A stretch of DNA of 36,342 bases from Zygnema cylindricum. Taxonomy: Eukaryota > Streptophyta > Zygnematophyceae > Zygnematales > Zygnemataceae. The notes under the pieces are model-generated. The model had not been told where the DNA came from. It made no database searches and saw only the letters and a program-made list of their open reading frames with translations. Position 1 is the first letter of the stretch, and each line of letters starts with the position of its first letter. Positions 20,024 through 31,809 of this stretch are shown here, one piece after another. Position numbers and translations under genes: made by a program. The DNA is taken from assembly GCA_037447655.1 (NCBI GenBank), contig JBBHKE010000294.1, positions 285,748 through 322,089 on the forward strand, read 5' to 3'.

Positions 20024-23000
20024 CTATTTGCGGATGAGCAGAACAACTGTATGACAGGCGACGCTGCGATTCTCCCCGAGGCTGTCCACTTTCTCGTGTG
20101 TCTTTGCCTTCACATTGATAACTTCCGGCGATGCTTGGAGAAGCTCACACAGATTGGCAATAATGGCTGGCTTGTGAGGACTTAATTTAGGGCGTTGCAA
20201 AATTATTGTTGCATCTAAATTCCCTATGCTGTACCCTTTTTCCTGCATCCGCTTTACCTGCAAAACAGGTTTCCAATACCTTCCATGTCAGTCACAGGCC
20301 AATTTCCTCACATGATATCCAGCAGAAATTCTCTTAAGAAGGCTTTGAGTCAAGTTACGAGAGGGTGATTGCATAGCGGGTCTCTCTCGCGAGCTACTCA
20401 AGAAAGGNNNNNNNNNNNNNNNNNNNNNNNNNNNNNNNNNNNNNNNNNNNNNNNNNNNNNNNNNNNNNNNNNNNNNNNNNNNNNNNNNNNNNNNNNNNNN
20501 NNNNNNNNNNNNNNNNNNNNNNNNNNNNNNNNNNNNNNNNNNNNNNNNNNNNNNNNNNNNNNNNNNNNNNNNNNNNNNNNNNNNNNNNNNNNNNNNNNNN
20601 NNNNNNNNNNNNNNNNNNNNNNNNNNNNNNNNNNNNNNNNNNNNNNNNNCCACCAAACCGTATACTCAAATTCATATATAATGTACTGCGCGTCATTTGA
20701 AATGCCAATAGTGAGAAAAGGTTTCAGACTTGTATCCTTTCTGAATAAGTTTTGCCTGCAAAGTCCACAGAGCCATACCCATAAGACCTAAGACTTTATT
20801 CAGCTTTGAGTTGTCATACCTTCACAGACAAATAATATTAAACATTGAAAGTCTTTTCTCCCTTTTCAAACAACAAATTCACCAGCCCTGTTAACCGTTT
20901 TGCGAAAAATAACTGGAAAGCCCACAATTTCCATTATTTTTTGACCAACTTGACATCACCCTCTTGAACTTCAACTTCCTTGACATCGCCAAAATATTCG
21001 GAAAGTATACCTTCATCATCAGAAATGCATGAATTGTATCAAACAAAACAGCGATAACCGTAAAGTTTACTGCGCGTCATGTAATATATACTTAAACTCA
21101 TATGCCAAACCACCCATCGCTTAGATAGTGTTAACAACACTAATTCGGTAATTGGTCGAAAACCGTAAAAAGTGTTGATAAAACTATTTAAGGAGAGGCA
21201 TTATATCAGTCAAGTCCCTTTGCCCTGAATTAGTATTACTGATACTAATTTCGAGTTAAATCTAATTCCTTTACACTAATAGCGATGGAACTCAATGTTT
21301 CATCAATGAGAGGAAAGGACCCATGTGTGTGCTACCAGTCATTTAAATTATTTCATTTAAAAAAAAACACTACAAGGTCACCATAATCAGGTTTCGGGAC
21401 ACTCAAGACATGGGCGCCTAGCGACGGCGACCTTGGGAGAGATGGCACATTTCCCTCACGTGCCCGGCACTCTCGACAGGACATCGCATGTTGACTACTA
21501 TCCCACAGGAACTCAGAGATTAAGTCAGGAACTGGCATAGTAGGTTAGGATAGATGCAGGTAAGATGTACGGTGGATAACAGCTAAACCGGGTATTGTAT
21601 GGTGGTTATGGAAATTGCTATATGAGATTAAGTAGGCACCAACGACTTGATACTGAAGCTGCAGAAGGTGTTGACAGGCTTTGGCTTTGTAAGGTTTGTG
21701 TCAGATTGAGGACTTTACGTGAAAGGTGAAGGTGAAGACCAGGTTATCTTTTCATATTATGAGGATGATTTTATGATGGTGTCGGGACAATTTCAAACGG
21801 ATTAACAAACCAAAGATTTATTTAGATAAGAACTATAGAGTTAAGGATATGGGAGAAGCTAGATGCATTTTAGGAATTGAGGTATTAAAAGATATGCTCA
21901 GGAGTATCAAGCTTAGTCAAGAGCAGTATTATGAGGTGTTGGCTACATTCTCTACTGCAGATGCTAACTCAGGACAGGTATTAGACGTGTTGAGCAAAAA
22001 CGCACACTGCCCACTGCTATTAGAGATAATAACTCTACTTCCAGGTAGTGTTTTTTTTACCCGATATCATACATTAGTGTTGACAACACCATTGAAGCAA
22101 GTGGATTACAATAAGCCACGTTGCAAAACTTAACTTAGTCTAGTTAATCCTAATAAAGTATAAACGCTAACAATTCTCGTACTCCAAAGTGGTGGGCGGT
22201 GTACCATCCGAGTGGGCTTCACATCCGCGGTCGTGAGGGATATTTACTCCTCCAATGATGAGAGGGAGACCGGGTTCCAGGCGGTGTAAATCGAATCCAT
22301 GGCCAACCCTAAATGGCAAAACAGATGTGTTCGATGAGGATGTCTCCTTCTCTTGCGTCTCAACATCAGCCAAAATAGCATTTTGACACGCAGTTTGTCT
22401 GCATGGAAGTTTCCTGAGAAAATAAACAAAAAAAATCCGGGACCATTTTTTAGAGAGAAGCGTCAACAGTAATTATCGTATCAACTGATTGTCTCCACAT
22501 AAGGAGTAAAGTATAGGTTCGCCAAAGTGATTTCAAACAAATACAAGATAACAACATTGCAAGTACGCAGTGAAAGAGGAATGTGAAACGCTGTTACGCA
22601 TTAGTTGCCACGTGTACAATATCCCTTTCCGCATGATAAACTGAAAATAGGCTAAAATTGTAAAATGTGGCAGCGGCAAGCTTTTCCTGCACTAAAAATT
22701 TGGACATATAAAGAAAGAATTATAACAATGTATAGAAACTATGCAGGAAAAGACAACTTGCCTATGTTTTAAAAACAGGTCACGACAAGAAGCTAAAAGT
22801 AAGATTAATAAATGCAAGGACAAATGATCCATTAAATGCAAGGACAAATGATCCATTCAAAATAGGTGTCCATAACTGCTTATACGAAGTTATAAAAGAA
22901 ATAGCAGAAAGGATAAAGGGTAAGAAAAATCATAAGCTCGTGTGCATGCAAAAAAAAACAAAAACAGAGGAAAACTCCCTTCACCTGAAACTGTCTTCGA

Positions 23001-23175
23001 CCTTGTAAGAAACTGAATTAACTTTAGCACTAGTTCCAGCGAAAAAAATGCTATGGAAAGAAAGGCGAGGAGACGCATTAAAACAAGGACGTGATTCCGA
23101 AGCTCGAGAAGCCTCGACGACAGCTGCAGGATAGCTGCAGATTGGAGAAGCCACGAAGGAAGCCATAGTGGCCAC
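20024..23175 (-). CDS. ISPF: 2-C-methyl-D-erythritol 2,4-cyclodiphosphate synthase, interrupted by an assembly gap
   Basis: Plastid MEP-pathway enzyme that cyclises CDP-ME-2-phosphate to ME-cPP with loss of CMP. Exons: 23175-22985 (Ser/Ala-rich, Asp-poor transit-like peptide, starting [11 protein letters not shown]), 22413-22205 ([15 protein letters not shown]...[12 protein letters not shown]), and the last exon 20257-20024 ([20 protein letters not shown]...[13 protein letters not shown]). Phases fit at the first junction. The Asp and His metal ligands of GFDLHRL are present. The middle of the enzyme (about 43 residues in plant homologues, with the third metal ligand His of DVLLHC and the PDIGQ/DPKWKG segment) is not found in the readable sequence; it most likely lies in the gap at 20408-20649. 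The intron that contains the gap also holds a copia relic and other repeats. A homotrimer in the stroma is expected from the family. Confidence 0.92.
20408..20649. other. Assembly gap (242 N)
   Basis: Undetermined bases between the last two recognisable ISPF exons. The missing ISPF segment (about 130 bases) would fit in it. The gap length may be an estimate. Confidence 0.97.
21114..21288. repeat. Possible small MITE in an ISPF intron
   Basis: 175 bp whose ends are imperfect inverted repeats: CCATCGCTTAGATAGTGT at the left, and a right end reading CCATCGCTATTAGTGT on the opposite strand. The TIRs need a gap to align and no target duplication is evident, so this is tentative. Confidence 0.35.
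21640..21990 (+). pseudogene. Decayed copia reverse-transcriptase fragment
   Basis: Plus-strand translation in shifting frames gives [10 protein letters not shown], then [14 protein letters not shown], a YEDD in place of YVDD, then [14 protein letters not shown] and [19 protein letters not shown]. These follow the order of the copia reverse transcriptase around and after the YVDD box. Stops and frame changes separate them, so it is a relic. It lies in the ISPF intron on the strand opposite to ISPF and is unrelated in sequence to the intact element at 8040-13083. Confidence 0.75.
22810..22857. repeat. Perfect 24-bp tandem duplication
   Basis: Two identical units starting AAATGCAAGGACAAATGATC at 22810 and 22834, in ISPF intron 1 (22414-22984). 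Confidence 0.9.
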
Positions 23176-23352
23176 AGCTGAACTGAAGCAGCATCATGAA
23201 TCACTATTAGGGTTAAAAACACCGATAAGGCGCCAGTTTTTTTCGGCCTCTCGCAAAGCTGAACGAGTCACGATAAAGCAACAAATCGTACATTTCCGTA
23301 ACCAGCTGAAAACACGAAAGTTCAAAGTATGGATAATTTTTCGCACGGTATG

Positions 23353-23425
23353 CTTTAGTACAGCAGTACAGTACAGCAACTGTACAGTACAGTACAGTAC
23401 TGCTGCAGTCAGTACAGTACTGTAA
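23353..23425. repeat. GTACA/CTGTAC array, self-complementary
   Basis: Repeats of CAGTA and GTACAGTAC with CAGCAACTG and CTGCTGCAG interruptions. GTAC is its own complement, so the array can fold into hairpins. Similar short runs occur near 18370 and 23810. Confidence 0.75.
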
Positions 23426-23656
23426 TTTTACTGTAATTCGTATGGCATATCCGCACGTTTTAGAAAAATCCGCATGTTTGGAATTTATCGTATGAGAATT
23501 TAGAATTTTACTGGTCTAAACTATGATAGTCACGTTGTTCATTATTAGCCATTTAAATAAATAGTGTTTCTAAAACTAATTTATGTTTTCTGTCGAAATA
23601 TTAGTCACTCGAAATAAAGTGATTCATCCTAATAAGTAATAACGATGGTTTAGTTC

Positions 23657-23784
23657 AAAGGTGCGAAAACGTGGGGAAATGCCGTATATGGCTGCCATAT
23701 TTGGCTTTTTCTCCTACTTTTGATATATAATACGCGTACAGTATGGGGTATTCACGTATAGCGTTTCCATACCTTTCGCACTTT
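23657..23784. repeat. Imperfect inverted repeat, arms about 35 bp
   Basis: Left arm AAAGGTGCGAAAACGTGGGG followed by AAATGCCGTATATGG; the right arm on the opposite strand reads AAAGTGCGAAAGGTATGG followed by AAACGCTATACGTG. The 128-bp unit encloses the TATATAA at 23724-23730. It may be a worn MITE or a promoter hairpin. Confidence 0.5.
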
Positions 23785-23993
23785 AAAGCTTCAGTATAGT
23801 AAACTACAGTACAGTACAGTACTGTATAGTATACTCCAGACGCTTGGTGCTATTCATGGATACAAACTTACAAAGGTTTGATTGAACGTGTCAACCCCAG
23901 GGAAATTTTCATTTCCTGCTCTCCTATGTTATTCTCCCACGGCTACCATAGCTGCTGCCAATTCTGCTTCCTTGCTATCGCTAGGAAGCCGCC

Positions 23994-26900
23994 ATGGATT
24001 CTCTCACCAGAAATCAAAAATCAGCAGCTATTTTTTCTGAAGATGTTGTTGTCAATGCTAATAACAATTCTGTCATCGGGTATGTCTCTCGTGTGGCAGG
24101 AGAGAGCGATAGTGAAGATGACGGCGATGAACTTGAGGTTCGTCAAGTACAGGACGGCCATGCTAGAGTTCGCTGGCTAAATTTTCCTGCAGAAACTACG
24201 GAGAAATTGACATCTCTTGTTGTCATAGATCGTGCTTTTCTTCACGGAAATATTGTAGCGAAAGCAAGCGATCCTCTTGGACAAACAGGAATGGTAGTTT
24301 CTGTGGAAATGAAGGCAGATTTACAGCATCCTTCAGGGAAGAAAATGCTCGGAGTGGATACAAAGATTTTAAGACAGCCCCGAGACATCATCCACGGACG
24401 CTATGTCGTCAAAGGCATATGGTTAGGTCGTGTGGAAAATGTGGTTGATGATGTCACTGTCGTATTTGATGACGGTTCCAAATGCAAGTGTGAGAGAGTG
24501 AATCCTGAACATTTGCTTCCTGTCAGAGAAACTGCGACCGATATTGATGCTGAATGTATGTATTATCCTGGACAGAGAGTACGAGCTTCGAATTCTCGTT
24601 TCTTTAGAGGAGCTAAGTGGTTAAAAGGTAGCTGGCAATCATCATATCATGAAGCCACAGTTTTAGAAGTGGAGGCTGGAACTGTTTCTGTATTTTGGAT
24701 GTGTACTGGAAGTGGTGCCAGTTTAGATGAACAAAGCTCAGATACGGCACCTCCTAATGACGTGGAAGGGAAAGAGTTAATTCTCCTTGACAGATTTTGT
24801 CACACAAGTTGGCAGGTAGGGGATTACACTCTGCCTCCTCCTGGATGGCTTGACGAGGTTCAGAAAGGAGAAGAAGGGACAGAGGGAGAGGGAGGCGGGG
24901 GTGATAGGATTACTTGCGGAGCAGGAGAAGTAGAAGGGGAGGGCGGAGGAGGAGGGGTCAAGGAGGCTCCTGCGAGTCAGCCCATGCCTGTCTGTATCAA
25001 TTCTGGTTGTTCTGGAAGCCATGGCAACGGGCGTTGTGCAACAAGTGGGGAGACAGGAGGGTATGGGCAACGGAGGAGGCGAAAAAAATCGGATGTGACT
25101 ATGAGGAGGAGAGTAGGGAGGAAAGACGAGAATTGGGAATATGCGTTACAGGTTGTGAGAACTCGAACAAAAGTAGATGTTCTTTGGCAGGACGGGACAG
25201 TGGATCGTGACATAAATACCTGCGATTTGTTTCATGTGCCTCATGTTGGAGACCATGACTTTTGGCCCGAGGAATATGTGGTGGAGAGAAGCCAGGAAGT
25301 TGGAGTGGAGGAGAACGATGGTGGACAGAAGAGAAAGCTTGGCATAGTTAGGAGCGTGAATGCTAAGCAAAGGACAGCGGTAGTGCAGTGGTTAGAGCCT
25401 CTATCTGCTGATAAGAGTGAAGGCTATAAAAAGGTTGGCGAGGAGGAGAGAGTGTCTGTTTATGAACTAGCAGCTGACGATGACTATACTTATATTCTTG
25501 GTGAAGTGGTAATTCGTTTGCCCCAATCGTCTGATAAGAAAGAACCCGTTCCAGTTCCAGCTTCCGTTAGTATGATGTCAGAGGATTATAAGGAAAGCGT
25601 GTTGTTGTCTTCTCCGGATGATTGCAAAAAGGAAGCTGGTAGATCAGATTCTGTTGGTCAACCAAGTGTGAAATTCAGAAATGGGGATGACGTTCCGAGA
25701 AAGATATGTGAATCAGGGAATAGTGTGGAGAGGAAGGATCTGTGGTGGGTGGGAGAGGTAACTGGGCTTGAAGACGGCCAGGTTGAGGTGGCATGGGCGG
25801 ACGGAACAACGTCAAAGGTAGGCATATACTGTAAAAGATTTTTCCCACAGACATTAGATTAAATGGCCGTGGTATGCATGAATGAATTTGATATGCGTTG
25901 GTTAAGGTATCTTGTTCCACAGGATGGGTTTAGCGGGTTTAGCACTGTTATTATTTAGCTGGTTTTTATTCGTTAATGGTGTTTGTACTTTTAGTTAGCC
26001 TCCTATGACTAACTGAAGCAGCCATTCACTTCTGAAAACTTGTCTTTTTGTATTTAATTTGTGGAACAAGCCAATTTGTATGAGAGAATTGGTTTTACAA
26101 TGTTATCTCGTTTCTGCCCTTACTCAGGTGGGACCGCAATCCCTTTATGTCATCAGCCGAGACGACGATTCGGACGATGATGATGACGGGGATTCAGATG
26201 GCGCCAGCTGGGAGACCGTGAGCGACTCTGGAGACGAGCCAGAGGTATGTTTTCTAATATGTGTTCCTTTAATTTGGCCTTGGAAAATCAATGTCTGACA
26301 ATCGTTTTATTTGGAGATGAGAGCAGTATCTTTCCAACTTTTCTAGGGAAGTGGACCATTTTGGACGCCATGCATTAAGTTCATATTACTTCATACATTC
26401 TATTCTTTTGTTTTAGAAAAGGGCGTAAGAACTGAAAAAATTCTTCTGTGATGCCGGTATTTAAGGATATCACTTTAAGATCATCAAATTTGCTCTTCAG
26501 TTTCTGTTTTCAAAGTTTTTTTCTGGCAATGCAACCTTCAAGATGCATTTTCAAAGATTGACTCTGTTGCAATGTGTACAAATAGGTATGTAAACGATTG
26601 TGAAAGTGGAAAACTAGCTAGATTCTGTAATTCCCCTGTGGAGAGAAAATTAAGCATTTTATTGTGCTTGTCATGAAGTACTCATTGTGGATTCATTACT
26701 GGCTACAGAGTGTTGATCCTGTATCCATGTTTCGGAGAAATGAACCATCGGGAGAGAAGCACGAGGAAAGTCAGGAAGAGGCCGCAGGTCAGCCTGGAAA
26801 ACCTGAAAGTCATACGCCTGTTGTTAATGAGGAAACAGCAGGCAAGCCAGCCAATGGAACGGCAAGGGGAGCTTTGGCCCTTCCTAGGGCAGCCATAGGA

Positions 26901-28861
26901 CTTGTTTCCAGGATAGCAGCTGGTCTTTTTCCATTTAGAGTGCCAGACAAAAGGGAAGAGATTCCGGGCTTGTCAGGAGAGAATGAGAGACTATCTGCAG
27001 CAAAAGATTCATTGCCAATGGGGTACGATAGCTCAAAATCAAAACTTTCCTCAAATGCATCTCGGAGAGATGCTTTGGAGAAACCTAGTTTGGACGCTGG
27101 AAAGGTTTTGATCAAACGGGTGACAGAGAGTGACAAATCTTCACCTGACACGGTACAAGTCGACAGGTCTGGGTTTGACCAAACGGAGGATAATGTTGAG
27201 GGAAAAACAGGCATGGGCTGTCCTGATAGTGATTACAGAAATGTACCGTCGTCAGCAGTAAGCAGTGAGGGGCGGAGCACTCCTAGTAGGGCAAGTGGTT
27301 CTGAAATGGAAGAAGAGTCGGGGACAGCTTTAAATGATGAGGTTATGGAAAGTTGTCCCTCGGAGCAAGAAGCATGTGCTGAGTTTCCTGAACGTGTGAA
27401 TGGACATGGTGAAGCTATGGTCGACCTGGGATTCAAAAGATTCGAGTGTGTCAAGGACTGTTCTGACCATCATTACTTTGCAGAAAGTGGACAAGCAACC
27501 AGTAGGAATTGGGCCAAGGCCGTACAACAGGAATGGAGCATGCTCCAGAAGGGCCTTCCAGATTCTATTTGGGTTCGGGTTTATGAAGAACGCATGGATC
27601 TCCTGAGAGTTGCCATGGCTGGAGCTCCAGGGACTCCATATCACGACAATTTGTTTCTCTTTGACCTCTGGTTGCAACCAGATTTTCCAAACGTTCCACC
27701 TGTTGCCTACTACCATTCCTGGGGCTTTCGTCTAAACCCAAATTTATACGAAAGTGGCAAAGTGTGCCTCAGTTTACTTAACACGTGGTCTGGACGGGAC
27801 ACAGAGATGTGGCATCCTGGTTCATCCACCCTGTTGCAGGTCAGAAGTAACTACTCACTCATTTGCCATTAGGCCAGGGATGTTCGTTAGTTTTCCCAAG
27901 TTTGGTAGTCCAGCTTCATCGCAACCGATAAATGTCGATATTGCGAAACTTCAAATTTGCAATTGTTCCATAAGCATGCCTAACTTTGTTACTGCATTTC
28001 ACTGCATTTCAGAATATGGAGTGTATGACCAAAGGTTTTGCAATAGTTGTGACCTTATTTGTTTCTTTAGAGTTGGCTTGAATGTTTTGTCGTGTCAGAA
28101 GAATTAGATTTGCTTTGCTGGCCTATATTTTGATATATTTCACAGGACAAAATCTGTCTTTTATGGAAAATCACTTATGCTTAATTGAAGTCCAGATTCA
28201 GTGCTCTTTGCTTCAGCTCCATCCATCCCATTTCCCATGGTTTCTCTTTTTGTCTTCTTGAGTTTCTCTGTGTTTAGTTCAGAGTTCAAAGTCTCCCTTT
28301 GTAATCATTAATTTAAACCTCGTGTTTGCCTATGCCGTCAGTCTTTTCCCGAAAACAAAGTAGTGACCTTATTGTGTTGAGACCTTTGTTTTTGTACCGT
28401 TTTTGTTACAGGTACTTGTGTCTATCCAAGGACTTGTGCTTGTACCAAAGCCATATTTCAATGAAGCTGGATTCGATCGACAGATAGGAACAGGAGAAGG
28501 AGAGAAAAACTCCATAGACTACAATGAGAGTGCCTTCTTACTATCATGTAAGTCAATGCTTCAGTTAATACGACGACCTCCCAAACACTTTGAGAATTTG
28601 ATTTATGCTCATTTTTGCTCACGTGGACCACATATTTTAGCTGCGTGTGAGGCTTATATTAATGGAGCGAGAGTAGGTTCATTGGGGAGAGAGGGAGAGA
28701 GGAAACTGGATGGGGAAACGGGTGAGAATAGCTTCGAAGGTTTGGAAGGAGAGATAGAGAGGCAAGGGAGCTCGGAAGGGTTCAAGCTTATGTTAGGAAA
28801 GATTGTTCCAAAATTGGAGGAGGAGTGTAAAAAATTGAGGTTGAAAAAGGAAGTGAAATAA
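23994..28861 (+). CDS. UBE2O: UBE2O/PHO2-type E2 (or E2/E3) ubiquitin-conjugating enzyme
   Basis: Four exons: 23994-25817, 26128-26244, 26709-27839, 28412-28861; all junctions are phase 0 with GT-AG introns, giving 1,173 residues. The start has a strong context (GCCGCCATGG). The N-terminal half carries the SH3-like conserved regions of the family (VVVDRGFLHG-type block AFLHGNIVAKASDP, then YYPGQRV, ADGTTSKVGPQSLYV), then the plant SWETV motif near 635. The UBC fold starts near residue 914 (NWAKAVQQEW) with RLNPNLYESGKVCLSLLNTW; the catalytic cysteine is residue 1000. The C-terminal block VLVSIQGLVLVPKPYFNEAG and HFENLIYAHFCSRG is typical of plant PHO2/UBC23. Human UBE2O is about 1,290 and Arabidopsis PHO2 about 907 residues. 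PHO2 removes phosphate transporters and PHO1 in flowering plants; whether this copy acts on them is inference. Confidence 0.95.
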
Positions 28862-28878
28862 AAAAAGTTGTCGGTTTG

Positions 28879-28884
28879 AATAAA
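28879..28884 (+). terminator. AATAAA polyadenylation signal of the E2 gene
   Basis: AATAAA 18 bases after the stop codon. It is very close to the stop, so other downstream signals may also be used. Confidence 0.4.
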
Positions 28885-29206
28885 TTACGACTTTTTGTAT
28901 CTGCTACGATTCTTCCAGTAATGTCAGAGAAATTTGACACTGCTGGAAAACTTAGTTCTCCGGTACATTTTTTTTTATGCATTGCCGGTTTTATAATCTA
29001 GAGGTGCAAAAAAGGGTATTAAGTTTTTCCACGTCGTGGTATTTTGTTAGTCTTTTTGAAGCCGTTTTTTATCTTTAACTGAGTGTAACTCGTAGTGCTT
29101 TTTTTTGTCATTGACATGTACATTGTTGTTAGGTTTTGTTTAGAAACTTTTTAGTAACCCTTGTAAGATGCATCCAGAGGCTTTGTATTATGCTAGATTA
29201 TACTGG

Positions 29207-29242
29207 GTAAATCCAGTAAATCGAGTAAATCCTGTAAATCCG
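29207..29242. repeat. 9-bp tandem repeat, 4 copies
   Basis: GTAAATCCA, GTAAATCGA, GTAAATCCT, GTAAATCCG in a row, in the downstream flank of the E2 gene. Confidence 0.9.
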
Positions 29243-31678
29243 GCTGTTCCAGTACCAGATTTGTCTTGAGGAGGTAGATTTTGGCATCTTGTGTGTAATG
29301 TGCATTTCTGATCGCTATGGAAACCTGATACTTCAATGTCATGTGCGATACAGCTATGGGTTTTTGTGTAATATATGAGTATACATTTGGAGGATAAATG
29401 ACATTTATTACTTGATGGTCCAAACATCCAAGTTTTAAAAAATATATGTAGCCTTTTTTTGGCCTTGTTAAAACTTTTTGAGTAGTTATAAGCTTTGTGA
29501 TACACAACAAGCTTCAAACTTTGTGACGTGGTTGGTAGAGACTTACTCTGGTTTTTTTGAACAACATCCGCTTTCATTAATGTGTGCACACTTTAGTTGA
29601 GATTTTTGTAGTTTTGGCGTTTTGTTTTATTGACAGTTTATTGCTGGCATGATTTTATTTCTTCATTGATACGACAATAATGATGATGATCAATTTGACA
29701 ACTGCTAATTCAATCAGACATTCCATTCTCTTTCAGTCATGATTTTCGCTTAGATGGTACATTCCAAATGCTATTCCACTAGATAATGTTAAGAAATGAG
29801 GCTAAAAGAAAGGATTCCTAACTTCAAGAACTGTTCCTGAACTCTGTCGCAAGCAAATGCACTATTCTCAGAAAAAGTGTTGAATATATAGAGTTATACT
29901 CAAAACAAGATTATATGATTACGATAAGGGTTGTTAACAAAGAAGTTTCTACAGGAAATGGTTGATCCTGGTGTCAAAATAAACAAATATGCAATCCGCC
30001 AGCCTTGGATAATAATGCTTGCCTTGGATGGAAGGTTGTCGACCTTCTTACTCTTTTCTTCTTTTAGTAGTGATATTATCAACAGAAGAGTTTAAAATTG
30101 AGTGTCCACCCTTCTCAGAACCAAGCCTATCAACCAAGATACTGTCATGTGATTAACATTGACTAAAGAATGCTAGAGTCAGGGGAAAAATATTTTTCTT
30201 TGGGTTTGCTGTTTTGATTTTGTGATAGTTGTTCCTTTTCCCATTGGTTCGTGTTTATTGTTCTTTAACTTATTTCCCTTACTTTTTCACTGTTGATTCT
30301 TACAACTGTGTCACTATTGTCGGTTTTCTTTTGGCTCCTCCTATTCGTTTTTTTTCATGTATTCAAGTTGTTTTACCTTTGCCGTATTAGTGCCATAAAA
30401 TTGCATGTCAATATAACATCAAGACTTCGTTTGAGTATACGTACTTGCAATCCAGGAGTAGGTTTCGAAGAGAAATTGACTTCAGAAAATGGAGAATGTC
30501 ACTGTTGAATTCATACAACTTAGCGTATTTAGTAAATGCTTAACCATAGTTGGTAAACAGGCAGCAATAATTTGGAGTGCTGAAAACAGAGCAACACATT
30601 AAATATGTCAGAAAACAGTAGTACATAATACCTTTATGTTCCAGAAGATTTTGTTGCTGCATTAACCAAGCCCTAACAAGTTAAAATGAATTAGTGATAA
30701 GCCTATAACATATCTAAGTTATCCTAAAGCAAAAAATAGCCAAATTTAATACTGACAGTCTCCAGAGCTACTTTAAAGTCGATGATGACCCTCAATGCCA
30801 ATAATCATGAAATTGTGCCCCAATGCAGAAAATACACTAAAGCTATCAAAAAATTACGTAGACGTATAAACCTAAAGCACACAGCTTAGCACAAAAAGAC
30901 AATCAGATTGCACAGCACATCACTTAAATGCGGCATTTCAGGTTTATGTATGAAAACAATTGGAAACACAATATTGTGACACGGTACAGTACGTATTTAG
31001 AATGTAGTCAATGTACTGGAGAACAATGTGGACTAACAGCAAAACGTCAGATCCATAGTCACTGGACGAAAGAAAACAAGTTTCTATATACATGCTGTTT
31101 GCATAACAAACAATTTGCATAAACAAAAACAGGTTTTTGGCAAGAAGCTACTTTGGAATATTAGTTAGCAAAGGAAAGAGCAAAACTATACTCCGCCATC
31201 TTTAATGTGAACTTTAGAGGCACAACATATCCTGTAAAACTCCACACTCACTGAATCCTATTCTTGCAATACATTCAAAACGACATCCTTCCAGTCTGAC
31301 CAGCAGTGTTAGAATTTTCGAAGAACATTTGTCACTAAGTGCATGAACTCAGTTCCCGATACCCGTTATTAACATACAGTCTTAAAAGGAAAAAGAGTTG
31401 AAACTGCTTCTTCACCGAGGCACCCTCTCATTGCCTCCACAAGCAGAAAATGTATTCTGATATTCGCATAGAAATTGGAAAACTTCAAAATTGAGTCTAA
31501 AGGCAGCAAACACTCCGTCGCTCCGTACAGAGAAATTTCTACATGGAACATAGCGTACTCTTTCAGGAGCCACGACTCCAGAAGCTTTACCACCCTTGCA
31601 GCCCTTGTCTCCGAAAAGATATACATACGGAACAAAAGACTTGTAAAGGTTTCAGCATTGAAAACACTAGTTGATTTA

Positions 31679-31707
31679 GCTAAACCTAACCCTAAACCTA
31701 AACCTAC
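31679..31707. repeat. Short interstitial telomere-like repeat
   Basis: Four units of CTAAACC / CTAACC (with one CCCTAAA) close to the plant telomere unit CCCTAAA, about 100 bases downstream of the ANP32-type stop codon on the opposite strand. Confidence 0.6.
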
Positions 31708-31809
31708 AAGTTCAGCTTGTGCTTATGCCACCTACACCTATATGCCATATGCAAAACCCTTTGCTTCAGCATCGAAATAAAAGACTTTCAGAAACATTCT
31801 CCCAGGTAA

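Larger units (their letters stand above)
23176..23993. promoter_or_regulatory. Divergent intergenic region between ISPF and the E2 gene
   Basis: 818 bp separating two start codons on opposite strands, so it should hold both promoters. It contains a GTACA array (about 23353-23425), a TATATAA at 23724-23730 about 265 bases before the E2 ATG, a long imperfect inverted repeat (23657-23784), and a second short CAGTACAGTAC run near 23810-23830. I looked for a miR399-type site, known from the 5' UTR of flowering-plant PHO2, and saw none. Confidence 0.6.
28862..31809. other. Intergenic region between the E2 gene and the ANP32-type gene
   Basis: About 2.9 kb of AT-rich sequence between convergent genes; it must hold both 3' UTRs. 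Contains a 9-bp tandem repeat (29207-29242) and a telomere-like run (31679-31707). An 88-codon open frame on the minus strand (31635-31369) has balanced composition but no recognisable family. It lies downstream of the ANP32-type stop, so it may be 3' UTR. I see no other gene. Confidence 0.5.

Noticed and set aside
25375-25420. tRNA-like A-box sequence (GTGCAGTGGTTAGAGCC) suggesting a tRNA gene
   Set aside because: It lies in frame inside exon 1 of the E2 gene (residues ...VVQWLEPLSADK...), and no matching B-box and acceptor stem could be placed.
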